DNA of 64,000 bases from Streptomyces sp. SN-593 (GTDB lineage: Bacteria; Actinomycetota; Actinomycetes; Streptomycetales; Streptomycetaceae): assembly GCF_016756395.1 (NCBI RefSeq), contig NZ_AP018365.1, positions 4,129,001 to 4,193,000 on the forward strand, read 5' to 3'. Shown in pieces: positions 8,406 through 17,532 of the stretch. The notes beneath the pieces were generated by a model that was not told where the DNA came from, did no database searches, and saw only the letters and a program-made list of their open reading frames with translations. Position numbers and translations under genes: made by a program. Each line of letters begins with the position of its first letter. Positions within the stretch are counted from its first letter, which is position 1.

Positions 8406-10283
8406 CTATGAGTCCGATGGTGCCGGTGGGACCGGGAGGGCGTGCACGGCCCCGGCCGCGGGCGCGGTCGGCAGCGTGACGGTGAAGACCGTACGGCCGG
8501 GCACCGAGGCCACGTCGACGGTGCCGCCGTGCGCCGCGACCACCGAGTGCACGATGGCCAGGCCCAGGCCGGTGCTGCCCGCCGCGCGGGAGCGGGAGGC
8601 GTCGCCGCGGGCGAACCGCTCGAAGACGTGCCGGCGCAGCTTCTCGGGGATGCCGGGGCCGTCGTCCTCGACCTGGAGCACCACGTCCGCGGGCCGGCGC
8701 AGCGGCACGTCGGCCGGCCGGCGCCGGACCCGGGCGGTGACGGTCGTGCCGGGCGGGGTGTGCGCGCGGGCGTTGGCGAGGAGGTTGGCGAGCACCTGCC
8801 GCAACCGCGGCTCGTCGCCGTACACGGTGGCGGGCTCGTCCGGCAGCTCCAGCCGCCAGTCGTGGTCGCGGCCGGCCGCGCGGGCGTCGCTGACCGCGTC
8901 CACCACCAGCGGGGACAGGTCGGTCTCGGTGCGGTCGACCGGGCGGCCCGCGTCGAGGCGGGCGAGCAGCAGCAGGTCCTCGACCAGCGTGGTCATCCGG
9001 GCCGCCTCGGACTCGATCCGGCCGAGCGCGTGCCGGGTGTCGGGGCCGACCGGCTCCTGGCCGCGGCGGGTCAGCTCGGCGTAGCCGCGGATGGAGGCGA
9101 GCGGGGTGCGCAGTTCGTGGCTGGCGTCGGCGACGAACCGCCGGACCCGGGTCTCGCTCTCCTGCCGGGCGTGCAGCGCCGAACCGACGTGCCCGAGCAT
9201 CCGGTTGAGCGCGGCGCCGACCTGGCCGAACTCGGTGCGCGGGTCGGTGTCGGACTCCGGGACCCGGCTCAGCGGGGCCACCTCGCCGCGGTGCAGGGGC
9301 AGTTCGGCGACCCGGGTGGCGGTGGCCGCGACCCGGCGCAGCGGTTCCAGGGCGATCCGCATCAGCGCGGCGCCCGCGAGCCCGGCGGCGACCAGTCCGG
9401 CGGCGGCGACCGAGACCTCGACCCACAGCAGGGTGGACAAAGTGTCCTCGGTGCTCTCGCTGCTCAGGCCGACCAGCACGGTGCCGCCGTCCTGGACGGA
9501 GGCGGCCGACTCGACCCGGTAGTCCCCGAGGCCGGGGATGGTGACGCTGTGCGGTTTGCCGTCGCGGGGGACGCCGGAGAAGACCGCGGCCTGCTTGGCG
9601 GTGAGGTCGTCGGCGACGAGCTGGCCGGTGCTGGGGCTGTTGGCGCTGACCGCGGCCTCGGTGACGGTGCCGGCGGAGCTGACGGTCGCGGCGACCGTCT
9701 CGCCGGGCTGGCCGCCGCCGGAGAGGAAGACGAAGGACAGGCCGTGCGGCATGTCGGCGGCGCCGCCGGTGGGGCCGAGCCCGTTGCGGCCGCCGGGGAC
9801 GTTCTGGCCGAGCCCGGACTGGTCGGGGCGCGGGCCTCCGGCGCGGACCGCCGTGTCGTGCACCTTGGAGTCGAGCTGTCCGTAGAGGAAGTCGTGCAGC
9901 GCGAAGATCGTCACCGCGCCGATCACCGCGCAGACGACGGCGACCAGGGCGACGCAGGAGGCGACCAGGCGGCGGCGCAGGGACCAGCGGCGCGGCGCCC
10001 AGCGGCGGGCGCGGCGCGAGGTGTGCGGGGTGCGCGGGGGCGAGGTGTGCGGGGGCGGGGAGGAGGGCGGCGGCGGGGGCGGGGCGCCACCGGGGGTGGC
10101 GTGGCCGGCAGCGGTGCGGCCGGGGGTGGCGTGGCCGCGGTGGCCGCCGTCGTACCGGCTGGAGCCGGAACCGGGGCTGTGGCCGGAGCCGTGGCCGGGG
10201 TCCGCGGCGGCCGCGCCGGGCCCCGGTCCGGCCTGCGGGGCCGGGCCGTGCGGGTGCGCCGCGGTCGGGGCGGGCCGGGTCAC
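8406..10283 (-). CDS. Sensor histidine kinase (HAMP, HisKA, HATPase)
   Basis: A 625-residue membrane kinase. A cytoplasmic Pro/His/Gly-rich tail of about 100 residues precedes TM1 (LVASCVALVAVVCAVIGAVT). There is an extracytoplasmic sensor region of about 150 residues, then TM2 and HAMP (ALEPLRRVAATATRVAELP). The H-box is intact (DASHELRTPLASIRGYAEL). The ATPase domain has the N-box (NLLANARAHTP), G1 (EDDGPGIP) and G2 (GSTGLGLAIVHSVV). GTG at 10283 was chosen because it overlaps the response regulator's stop as GTGA; the reading frame stays open much further upstream only because of GC bias. It should phosphorylate the adjacent regulator. The signal is unknown. Confidence 0.92.
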   Translation of the reverse strand: MTRPAPTAAHPHGPAPQAGPGPGAAAADPGHGSGHSPGSGSSRYDGGHRGHATPGRTAAGHATPGGAPPPPPPSSPPPHTSPPRTPHTSRRARRWAPRRWSLRRRLVASCVALVAVVCAVIGAVTIFALHDFLYGQLDSKVHDTAVRAGGPRPDQSGLGQNVPGGRNGLGPTGGAADMPHGLSFVFLSGGGQPGETVAATVSSAGTVTEAAVSANSPSTGQLVADDLTAKQAAVFSGVPRDGKPHSVTIPGLGDYRVESAASVQDGGTVLVGLSSESTEDTLSTLLWVEVSVAAAGLVAAGLAGAALMRIALEPLRRVAATATRVAELPLHRGEVAPLSRVPESDTDPRTEFGQVGAALNRMLGHVGSALHARQESETRVRRFVADASHELRTPLASIRGYAELTRRGQEPVGPDTRHALGRIESEAARMTTLVEDLLLLARLDAGRPVDRTETDLSPLVVDAVSDARAAGRDHDWRLELPDEPATVYGDEPRLRQVLANLLANARAHTPPGTTVTARVRRRPADVPLRRPADVVLQVEDDGPGIPEKLRRHVFERFARGDASRSRAAGSTGLGLAIVHSVVAAHGGTVDVASVPGRTVFTVTLPTAPAAGAVHALPVPPAPSDS

Positions 10284-11086
10284 ACCGGTTCGCCGGGCTT
10301 GATCAGGTAGCCGGCGCCGCGCCGGGTGTGGATCATCGGCGAGCGTCCGGCGTCGATCTTGCGGCGCAGGTAGGAGATGTACAGCTCGACCACGTTGGCC
10401 TGGCCCCCGAAGTCGTACGACCAGACCCGGTCCAGGATCTGGGCCTTGCTCAGCACCCGGCGCGGGTTGCGCATGAGGTAGCGCAGCAGCTCGAACTCGG
10501 TCGCGGTGAGGTGGATGTTGTCGCCGCCCCGGCTGACCTCGTGGCTGTCCTCGTTCAGGACGAGGTCGCCGACGGCGAGCACGGACTCGTTGCGTACGGC
10601 GGCGGCGCCGGAACGGCGCAGCAGCCCGCGCAGGCGGGCGACGACCTCCTCCAGGCTGAACGGCTTGGTCACGTAGTCGTCGCCACCGGCGGTGAGCCCG
10701 GCGATCCGGTCCTCGACCGCGTCCTTCGCGGTGAGGAAGAGCACCGGCACGTCGGGGGTCTGGCGGCGCAGCCGGGCGAGCACCTCCAGGCCGTCCATGT
10801 CGGGAAGCATCACGTCGAGCACCACCGCGTCGGGGCGGTTCTCGCGGGCCGAACGCAGCGCGCCGGCTCCGTCGCCCTCGGTGCACACCTGCCAGCCCTC
10901 GTAGCGCAGGGCCATGGAGAGCAGGTCGGCGAGCGGGGCCTCGTCGTCCACGACGAGGACGCGGACCGGGGAGCCGTCGGGGCGGGCGAGGTCGCCGGCG
11001 GGGGCCGGGGCGGCAGTGGTGTGGGCGGTGTGGGTCGGGGAGGCGGCGTGGGTGGACCGGGTGGTCGCCGAAGAGGTGGAAGGCAT
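10280..11086 (-). CDS. OmpR/PhoB-family response regulator
   Basis: A 268-residue regulator. The receiver domain (residues about 42-155) has the acidic pair in VLVVDDEAPLAD, the phosphoacceptor Asp in AVVLDVMLPDMDGL, Thr in PVLFLTAKD and Lys in YVTKPFSLEE. The winged-helix DNA-binding domain ends with RTRRGAGYLI. The N-terminal 40 residues are Thr/Ala/His-rich and unusual for the family. ATG at 11086 is preceded by AGGGTG; an in-frame GTG at 11104 is possible. It is first in an operon with the kinase and two membrane glycosyltransferases, which are likely targets by proximity. Confidence 0.92.
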   Translation of the reverse strand: MPSTSSATTRSTHAASPTHTAHTTAAPAPAGDLARPDGSPVRVLVVDDEAPLADLLSMALRYEGWQVCTEGDGAGALRSARENRPDAVVLDVMLPDMDGLEVLARLRRQTPDVPVLFLTAKDAVEDRIAGLTAGGDDYVTKPFSLEEVVARLRGLLRRSGAAAVRNESVLAVGDLVLNEDSHEVSRGGDNIHLTATEFELLRYLMRNPRRVLSKAQILDRVWSYDFGGQANVVELYISYLRRKIDAGRSPMIHTRRGAGYLIKPGEPV

Positions 11087-11107
11087 ACGGGACACCCTGT
11101 GCACGGG

Positions 11108-11436
11108 CTATGAGAGGAGCCTTAATCCGTTTCTGTGAAAACTCTGAGAATCCGGGGGGCTGGATGAGGACGGATGAAGCCCGGATGAAAAGGGAGCGGG
11201 AGTCGGGGGCGGCTCAGGGGGAGGTCGACGGTGGCTCGGGGCGGCGGCGGATCGGGTGACGGCGGGGGACGATGGCGGGTCGGGGGACGATGGCGGGTCG
11301 GGGGACGGTGGCGGGCCGGGTGACGGTGGCGGGCGGCGGCGGGTCAGGGGGCGGCGGGCCGGCGCGTCGAACCGCGGGGTCGGGAGGCTGCTGGGGCTCC
11401 CGCACCGGCGCCCCGGGGCCGCTCGGAGCCGGTCGC
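11108..11436. repeat. Gene-free interval with G-rich tandem repeat
   Basis: Between the response regulator and the TmrB-like gene there is no credible CDS. Positions about 11260-11345 hold four to five imperfect copies of a 16-18 bp unit resembling GACGATGGCGGGTCGGGG. The top strand is G-run-rich and might form quadruplex structures. The interval probably also holds the response regulator promoter near its 11100 end. Confidence 0.55.
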
Positions 11437-12069
11437 TCAGTCGAAGCGGACGTGCCGCAGGCCGACGCCCGCCCGGCGCAGCCGGCCCCGCAGCGCCCCG
11501 TCCGTGTCGGGGGCGATGTCCAGCCCCGCGGAAGCGGCCAGCCGCTCGGCGACCTGGGGCACGGTGATCCGGTCGGTCCACACCTGCTCGGCGAAGTCCG
11601 GGCCGGCCAACCGCTCCAGGCACAGGTCCAGCCGGCGTACCGCGAAGGTCTCCCGGCGCGGCGGCGCGTCCTTGCCGGCCGCGCGCCGCAGCACCCGCCC
11701 GAGGCCGCGCTCGCGCAGCCGGCGCATGACGGTGGCGCGCTCGGCGAGCAGCGCGAAGTGGTGCACCTCGTGGCCGTCCGCCCGCAGCCGCCCGACCGTC
11801 TCGCGGAAGTACGCCGGCTCGACCACGGTCATCGGCACGATCACCGGGCCGGGCCGTTCGGCCAGTGTCCGCGCCAGCACCTGGTGGACGGCGGTGCGCC
11901 ACACCGGCAGGTCCTGGAAGTCGCCACGCAGCTCGGGCGGCAGCATCCGGTGCAGCCCGAAGCCGACGTGCTCCGGGTCGCAGACCACGCTCCCCGGCAC
12001 CCGCCGGAGCAACTCGTACGCGGTCTGCGTCTTGCCCCCGCCGAACGGGCCGTTGATCCAGATCAGCAT
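11437..12069 (-). CDS. TmrB-like AAA/P-loop ATP-binding protein
   Basis: A 210-residue P-loop protein. The Walker A motif is at the N-terminus (MLIWINGPFGGGKTQTAYEL). A kinase-like core includes VIVPMTVVEPAYFRETVGRL and the RRLRERGLG Arg-rich stretch. It resembles Bacillus TmrB (tunicamycin resistance) and related AAA family proteins common in actinobacteria. Substrate and role are unknown. The start looks leaderless on the minus strand: TACGCT at 12081-12076, six bases, then ATG at 12069, with no Shine-Dalgarno. It is monocistronic. Confidence 0.82.
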   Translation of the reverse strand: MLIWINGPFGGGKTQTAYELLRRVPGSVVCDPEHVGFGLHRMLPPELRGDFQDLPVWRTAVHQVLARTLAERPGPVIVPMTVVEPAYFRETVGRLRADGHEVHHFALLAERATVMRRLRERGLGRVLRRAAGKDAPPRRETFAVRRLDLCLERLAGPDFAEQVWTDRITVPQVAERLAASAGLDIAPDTDGALRGRLRRAGVGLRHVRFD

Positions 12070-12104
12070 GCCGCGAGCGTAGGACGGGCGGGGCGCCGCG
12101 GACC

Positions 12105-12300
12105 ACAGGACGCGGCCCGCCGCTCTCCGCCGCGGACCGCGGACCGCGGCCGGCGGACGGCGGACCGAGGAGCGCGGCCGGCGGACCGAGGACCGAGGAG
12201 CGCGGCCGGCGGACCGAGGACCGAGGCCGGCCCGGGCGGAGCGGCCGCGGCGGACCCGGCGGCCGGCCGCGCCCTTGCGTCCGCCCCACCCGGCGGTGGT
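12105..12300. repeat. GC-rich tandem repeats between divergent genes
   Basis: About 310 bases separate the divergent TmrB-like and methyltransferase genes. Positions about 12130-12240 hold repeated variants of GCGGACCGAGGACCGAGG and GCGGCCGGCGGACCGAGG, a minisatellite-like array with a unit of about 25-29 bp. Nothing coding was recognised in it. Confidence 0.55.
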
Positions 12301-12378
12301 ACGAAGGAGCGAAGTCGGCTGCTGGGCAAGCAGGATGACGCAGCGTCGAGCACGTCACGATCGGGGGCAGGTCACAGG

Positions 12379-13287
12379 ATGCACGGTGGAGTCGGACTGA
12401 CGGCGTATCTCGTCAACGAGTCGAGGGCCCGGCGTCCCGACCTCGCCGAGGACGGGCTGGCCACCGCGTGGATCCCGGAGGCGGAGCGGCCGGGCGTCAA
12501 GGCGCTGTGGCAGGAGTTCGCCGACGCCGTCTACCCGCACGACGACCTGGTGGTCTCGTTGCGCGGCCGGTTCATCGCCGACACCCTCGCGCGGGCGCTG
12601 CGCGCCGACCCGGCCACGGTGCTGGTGGTGTGCGGCGCGGGCTTCTCGTCGTACCCCTGGCTGCTGGACTTCCCCGTCGCCGTCGAGGTGGACCTGCCGC
12701 ACATGGCCGAGGCGAAGCGGCTGCGGGCGGCGGAGCTGACCGCCGAGGGGACCGTGCCGGTGCGCGACGTGCGGCACGTCGGCGCCGACCTGGCCGTGGC
12801 CGCGGACCGCGACGCCGTGGTCGAGCAGGTGCGGGCGGTCGCGGCCGGACGGCCGGTGGCCTACGTCGTCGAGGGTGTCGTCTTCTACCTGCCGCCGGAG
12901 GACGCGCGCGCGGTGCTGACGCTGGGTGCCCGCTTCGGCACGACCGCCGTGACCGCGGTGAGCTACTGGCCCGCGGCGGCGGCGGGCAGCGTGGTGCTGG
13001 CCGAGCAGCGCGCGTGGTTCCGCAGCCGGTCCGTCCCGGAGGAGGCGAGCCACCACACGCACGCCGAACTGGCCGCGCTGCTGGGCGCCCCGCTGGACGA
13101 CCAGGGTCCCGAGGACCTGCAACGCCGCTACCTGGAGGAGGTGGTGGTCCCCGAGGCCGCCCTCATCCCGGAGTACGTCGCCGTGTCCTGGGGCAATCCG
13201 GGTACGCAGGGTGCCCCGGGCACGCACGGCACCCCGGGAGCCCCGGGAACGCTCGGCGCCGCCGGCCCGGGCGGAGCGGCCGCGTGA
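12379..13287 (+). CDS. SAM-dependent methyltransferase, leucine carboxyl methyltransferase (PF04072-like) family
   Basis: A 302-residue class I methyltransferase. The glycine-rich SAM loop is VLVVCGAGFSSYPWLL (around residue 82), followed by the acidic strand-2 end VAVEVDLPHMAEAKR. A downstream VAYVVEGVVFYLPPEDARAVL matches the GE(G)xxxYL motif of the family. ATG at 12379 gives the normal N-terminus; the open frame upstream is GC artefact. The last 30 residues are Gly/Thr/Ala/Pro repeats. The natural substrate is unknown. The GTGA overlap with the next gene implies co-translation with a membrane protein. Confidence 0.85.
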   Translation: MHGGVGLTAYLVNESRARRPDLAEDGLATAWIPEAERPGVKALWQEFADAVYPHDDLVVSLRGRFIADTLARALRADPATVLVVCGAGFSSYPWLLDFPVAVEVDLPHMAEAKRLRAAELTAEGTVPVRDVRHVGADLAVAADRDAVVEQVRAVAAGRPVAYVVEGVVFYLPPEDARAVLTLGARFGTTAVTAVSYWPAAAAGSVVLAEQRAWFRSRSVPEEASHHTHAELAALLGAPLDDQGPEDLQRRYLEEVVVPEAALIPEYVAVSWGNPGTQGAPGTHGTPGAPGTLGAAGPGGAAA

Positions 13288-14912
13288 GCACCGGGGTGCT
13301 GCACCTCCAGTGCCGCGCCTACCCGTTGCACCACCGCACCCCGGCCACCGCGCTCGCACCCTTCACGGTGCCCGGCCACGGCGAACTCCGGCCGGTGCTC
13401 GGCAGCCTGGACTCCCTCGCCTACAACCCCGACACCACCGTCGAGTTGGACCTGACCGACATCGTCCGCCCCGCCGTCGCGCTGCCCGGCGTGGAGGTCG
13501 TCGCCTGCCGCGCCCGCATCCTGACCGCCGGCACCGTCCTGGTGGTCTACGCGCTGCGCCACGAGCAGGACCTGCGGCTGCTGAGCCTGCTCGACCTCGA
13601 CGCCCTGGACGCGGGCGTCAACCGCGTCCTCCGCGAGAGCGACGGCCCGATCCTCAGCGCCGTGCTGGCCGCCGCGGTCGGCAGCGGCCTGGTCCGGAGC
13701 ATCGCGCTGCGCCCCGACCTGGCCGTGGCCGGCTCCCGCTCGCCGATCGACCGCCGCTCCGCCCGCTACAACGCGCACTTCGTGTGCCAGGACCCGCCCT
13801 GGCAGCAGGACTCCCGCGTGCCCGGGGTCTCCTCCGGCCCGGGCTGCCGCATCCTGCTGCCGTACACCTACGCCTGGGACCGCGACCCGACCGCGCCGTT
13901 CGCCGACCTGCTGACGATGACCGAGCCGACCGACATCGCGGTCGCGCAGCAGTCGCTGCTCGCCGGCGCGCTCATCGCCGGCCGCTGGGTGCTCGGCGAC
14001 CTGGCGCACGCGCACCCCGCGAGCACCGACGTGCACGCCTTCCGCCGGTTCCTCGACGGGCTGTGGGCCGACTTCCACCACCTCGACAGCTACCGCGTGG
14101 AGTCCTCCCAGGCGCACCGCGCGAGCTACCTGGCCGCGCGCCGGACGATCGGCCTCGACGACACGCAGGAGCGCGCCGACAAGCTCCTCGGCTACGTGAG
14201 CAGTTCGCTGCTGGCCGCGGCCTCCGAGCGGGCCGAGGCCCTGGACGCGCGGCTCAACCGGGTCGCCGCCGCGCTCACCGTGGTCAGCGCGGCCTCCTTC
14301 GGCCTGGACATCGCGGTGTTCGTCCTGCCGCAGGTGTCGCTGGGGACGAAGATCGCCGTCGTGGTGGGGCTGCTGGGGATGGCGGCGTCGGGGCTGGTGG
14401 CGGCGATGCTGCCGGGGGCGCTGCGCAGGTCCCTCCAGCGGCGGGGGCCGGGGGTGGCCGGGGCCGAGCTCGTGGGACCGGTGCCGGTGCGGGTGCCGGC
14501 GGCGGCGGGTACGGCCGGGCCGGCCGGGGACACGGCAGGCGCGGCGGGCACGGCGGGCACGGCGGCTACGGCAAGCGCGGCGGGCACGGCCGAGGGGGCC
14601 GTCTCCGGTACGGCCGCCACCGTGTCGACCGCGGGGATGGCCGCGGCCGGGGCCACGGGGGTGATCGGCGCGGTCGAGGCGAACGGTGCGCTCGGCACGG
14701 TCGGGGAGGGCGGTGGCGCGACCGGCGCGGTCGAGGCGAACGGCCCGGCGGGTTCGGCAGGTTCGGCGGGTTCGACCGGGCGGCCCGGACCGGTCGGCGC
14801 CGCGGAAGGGGGCGCCCCGCGCGAGGCGGACGAGGCGGACGAGGCGGACGGGAGCGCGCCGCCGGACCCGCCGGGGGTGCCCCCGCAGCGGGGCCGGTCC
14901 CTCGGGTCGTAG
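13284..14912 (+). CDS. Unrecognised protein with two C-terminal membrane helices and a low-complexity tail
   Basis: A 542-residue protein I cannot place in a family. Residues 1-340 look globular and soluble (conserved-looking blocks LLPYTYAWDRDP and GRWVLGDLAHAHP). Residues about 285-340 are helical with heptad-like Leu/Ala spacing. Two hydrophobic helices follow (VVSAASFGLDIAVFVLP and IAVVVGLLGMAASGLVAAML), a layout like CorA or RMD1-type proteins but without a GMN motif. The final 150 residues are Ala/Gly/Thr repeats. The GTG start overlaps the methyltransferase TGA by 4 bases, so the two are likely functionally linked. Confidence 0.75.
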   Translation: MSTGVLHLQCRAYPLHHRTPATALAPFTVPGHGELRPVLGSLDSLAYNPDTTVELDLTDIVRPAVALPGVEVVACRARILTAGTVLVVYALRHEQDLRLLSLLDLDALDAGVNRVLRESDGPILSAVLAAAVGSGLVRSIALRPDLAVAGSRSPIDRRSARYNAHFVCQDPPWQQDSRVPGVSSGPGCRILLPYTYAWDRDPTAPFADLLTMTEPTDIAVAQQSLLAGALIAGRWVLGDLAHAHPASTDVHAFRRFLDGLWADFHHLDSYRVESSQAHRASYLAARRTIGLDDTQERADKLLGYVSSSLLAAASERAEALDARLNRVAAALTVVSAASFGLDIAVFVLPQVSLGTKIAVVVGLLGMAASGLVAAMLPGALRRSLQRRGPGVAGAELVGPVPVRVPAAAGTAGPAGDTAGAAGTAGTAATASAAGTAEGAVSGTAATVSTAGMAAAGATGVIGAVEANGALGTVGEGGGATGAVEANGPAGSAGSAGSTGRPGPVGAAEGGAPREADEADEADGSAPPDPPGVPPQRGRSLGS

Positions 14913-15043
14913 GACCCGCCTTCGCGTGGAAGCAGGCCGTCCACGCGGCGAGTTCGCAACGTGCACGTGTCCGGCCCGGGCCGTGCACGGGGCGGGCCGG
15001 CCGACCCTCTACCGTGGGAACCGTAACGAGAGGACGGCCGCCC

Positions 15044-16006
15044 ATGAAGACCCCGACCGTACGGATCGGCACCCGCAGCTCACCGATGGCCCTCGCGCAG
15101 GCCCACCTCGTGGCGGACCTGCTGCGCAAGGAACGCCCCGGCCTCCAGGTCGAGTTGGTGCCCGTCACCACCGAAGCGGACCGGTGGCACGGCGACCTGT
15201 CCGCGCTCGGCGGGAAGGGCCTGTTCGTCAAGCAGATCGACGTCATGCTCCAGCGCGGCGAGGTCGACCTGGCCGTCCACTGCGTCAAGGACGTTCCCGG
15301 CGACACCCCGCTGCCCGAGGGCCTGGCCGTCGCCGCCCACCTGCCGCGCGACGACGTCCGCGACGTCCTCCTGTTCCCCGAGGACTCGGCGCGGCGCACC
15401 CTCGACGACCTGCCGCACGGCGCCGTCGTGGCGACCTCGGCCGTGCGCCGCAGGGCCCAGCTCCAGCGGCTGCGCCCCGACCTGGAGATCGTCCGGGTCC
15501 GCGGTGCCGTCGGCAGCCGCATCGACAAGCTCGACGGCCGGAAGCCGGTCGACACCGCCCGCCCGGACGCCATGGTCCTGGCCTCCTCCGGGCTGGCCCG
15601 GCTGGAACTGACCGGCCGGGCGTGCCAGGTCTTCACGGTCGGGCAGATCCTGCCGGCCGTCGGCGCCGGTGCGCTCGCGCTGGAGTGCCGCGCCGACGAC
15701 GCCGACACCGCGGGCCTGGTCGCCCGGCTCGACCACGCGCGGACCACGGCGGAGGTCACCGCCGAACGCGCGATGCTCCACGACCTGCGCGGCCACTGCA
15801 ACAGCCCGATCGCGGGCCACTGCACCACGACCGCCGACGGCCGGCTCGCCCTGCGCGGCATGGTCTTCTCCGCCGACGGCTCCACCGTGCTGGACGCCGA
15901 GGCCACCGGGGGAACGGCCGACACCCCCGCCGCTCTCGGCTCCCGCGTGGCCGCGGCACTCCTCGGGCGGGGCGCCCGCGAGATCATCGAGGCGATCCCG
16001 CACTGA
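15044..16006 (+). CDS. hemC: Hydroxymethylbilane synthase (porphobilinogen deaminase), possible paralogue
   Basis: A 320-residue HemC, which polymerises four porphobilinogens into hydroxymethylbilane for haem and corrin synthesis. Visible motifs are IGTRSSPMALAQA, the catalytic Asp region HCVKDVPGDTP, the substrate-binding Arg pair in TSAVRRRAQLQRL, and RGAVGSRIDKLD. The dipyrromethane cofactor Cys lies in LRGHCNSPIAGHC, where most HemC proteins have GGCQVPIG, so the Cys is kept but its neighbours differ. No other haem gene is adjacent, suggesting a stand-alone paralogue rather than the main hem operon copy. ATG is preceded by GAGAGGA. It ends just before a repeat array. Confidence 0.9.
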   Translation: MKTPTVRIGTRSSPMALAQAHLVADLLRKERPGLQVELVPVTTEADRWHGDLSALGGKGLFVKQIDVMLQRGEVDLAVHCVKDVPGDTPLPEGLAVAAHLPRDDVRDVLLFPEDSARRTLDDLPHGAVVATSAVRRRAQLQRLRPDLEIVRVRGAVGSRIDKLDGRKPVDTARPDAMVLASSGLARLELTGRACQVFTVGQILPAVGAGALALECRADDADTAGLVARLDHARTTAEVTAERAMLHDLRGHCNSPIAGHCTTTADGRLALRGMVFSADGSTVLDAEATGGTADTPAALGSRVAAALLGRGAREIIEAIPH

Positions 16007-16035
16007 ACCCGTTCCGGCCCGCACCGGTCGGCGCC

Positions 16036-16165
16036 GCCCCGCACGAAGGGGGCGGAGCCGCCCCGCGTGAAGGGGGTGGGACCGGCCCGCGTGAAGGGCG
16101 CGGGACCGGCCCCGCGTGAAGGAGGCCGGCGCCGGCCGGCACGAAGGGGGCCGGCACCGGCCCGC
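16036..16165. repeat. Five-copy imperfect tandem repeat after hemC
   Basis: About five copies of a 24-26 bp unit resembling GCCCCGCGTGAAGGGGGTGG with GACCG endings fill the gap between hemC and the convergent oxidoreductase gene. Copies differ at a few positions. GGCCCG-type arms may fold and help termination. Confidence 0.6.
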
Positions 16166-16193
16166 GCGACACGGTTCGGACCGTCGGACCATC

Positions 16194-17114
16194 TCAGGGC
16201 AGGAGGACGATCTTGCCGTGGGTGTGGCCCTCCTCCAGTTCGCGGAAGGCGTCCTGGACCCGGGCGAGGGGATAGGTGCGGGCGATCGGCACCTCCATCT
16301 CCCCGCGCGCGGCGAGCCGGGCGAGTTCGCCGAGGACGACCGCGGACGCGGCCGCGCCCTCGCCGTAGGTCCGCGCACCGATCTCGGTCGCGGCCTGCCA
16401 GTCGCGGATGGTGTTGATGCGCTCGGGGCGCACGCCCAACTCCACGGCCAGCCGCACGTACCCGTTGCCGATCGTGTCGACGAACGCGTCGATCCCGCCG
16501 CCCGCGGCCTGCCGGACCCGTTCGGCCACGCCGTCCCCGTACGCGACGGGGAGGACGCCGTGCTCCCGCAGCCAGGCGTGGTTCGGCTCGCTCGCCAGCC
16601 CGATCACCGCGGCCCCGCGCCGCCGTGCCAGTTGCACGGCCAGCGACCCGACGCCGCCGGCCGCGCCGGAGACCACGACCGTGTCGCCCGGCCCCGGGTC
16701 CACCGCGAAGACGGTGGCGTACGCGGTCGTGCCGGCGACGTAGAGCGCCCCGGCCACCTCCCAGGGCAGCCCGTCGGGGAGGGCGACCACGTTCACGTCG
16801 TCCACGACCACGAACTGCGCGTGGCTGGCCCGTCGATGGGTGAAGCCGAGGACCGCGTCGCCCACCCGGAAGCCGCGGGCGCTCGACCCGACCTCCACCA
16901 CCACGCCCGCCAGGTCGCTGCCCTGCCCGGAGGGGAAGTCGGCCGGCCAGCGGTCGTGCAGGGCGCCCGACCGGATGTGCGCCTCCCCCGGCTGGATGCC
17001 GGCCGCCCGCACCTCCACGAGCACCTGCGCGGGCCCCGGCACCGGCCGCGGCACCTCCTCCACCCGCAGCACGTCGATCCCGCCGTACGCGTGGAACCGC
17101 ACCGCCCGCATCAT
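16194..17114 (-). CDS. Zinc-free MDR (quinone reductase-like) NADP-dependent oxidoreductase
   Basis: A 306-residue medium-chain dehydrogenase/reductase. The N-terminal GroES-like domain starts MMRAVRFHAYGGIDVLRVEE. The Rossmann domain has the nucleotide-binding VVVSGAAGGVGSLAVQLARR. A C-terminal ARVQDAFRELEEGHTHGKIV motif is typical of quinone-oxidoreductase-type members, and no structural zinc Cys cluster is visible. The first ATG of an ATGATG pair was chosen, preceded by GGGGTGG. Likely NADPH-dependent reduction of quinones or enones; the substrate is not known. Confidence 0.88.
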   Translation of the reverse strand: MMRAVRFHAYGGIDVLRVEEVPRPVPGPAQVLVEVRAAGIQPGEAHIRSGALHDRWPADFPSGQGSDLAGVVVEVGSSARGFRVGDAVLGFTHRRASHAQFVVVDDVNVVALPDGLPWEVAGALYVAGTTAYATVFAVDPGPGDTVVVSGAAGGVGSLAVQLARRRGAAVIGLASEPNHAWLREHGVLPVAYGDGVAERVRQAAGGGIDAFVDTIGNGYVRLAVELGVRPERINTIRDWQAATEIGARTYGEGAAASAVVLGELARLAARGEMEVPIARTYPLARVQDAFRELEEGHTHGKIVLLP

Positions 17115-17532
17115 GTGACCACCCCGTTCTCCCGTGTGAACCGCCGCGGACGCCTCCCGACGAGGCGCCCGGTCCCGCCACCGCACCCTGCCGGCGCGCC
17201 TTCCCGCGCGGACCCGCGAGGCCGTCCGGACACGGTCAGCGACCGGCCCCGTACCCTGATGCCACGTCAGGCCCGGGGGCCGGCCGCACGGCCGAGGCAA
17301 GAGCTCCCCGAACGCACACCTCCAACGCCCCACGGCGCCGATCTCTTCCGCCCCCGCGCCGGCCCTACCGACGCGGATGCGGGTGCCGATGCCCTGCCGG
17401 GAACACCCGGACACGACCACGAACGGCACCCCGGCGAAGCCGCCCCGCCAGTCCCCTGAACGCCCCACCCCCCGACCGGTCCCCCCGGGGGGGAGCCGAC
17501 CGGCACCCCCGGCCGCACCACGCCGAACGCAC
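17115..17532. other. Gene-free interval upstream of the MDR gene
   Basis: About 420 bases of GC-rich sequence between the oxidoreductase start and the tRNA-Arg terminator. It should hold the oxidoreductase promoter on the minus strand. I see no convincing CDS, operator or RNA in it. Confidence 0.4.

Noticed and set aside
16036..16165. Tandem repeats after hemC as a CRISPR array
   Set aside because: Units are contiguous 24-26 bp copies without unique spacers, and no cas genes are present.
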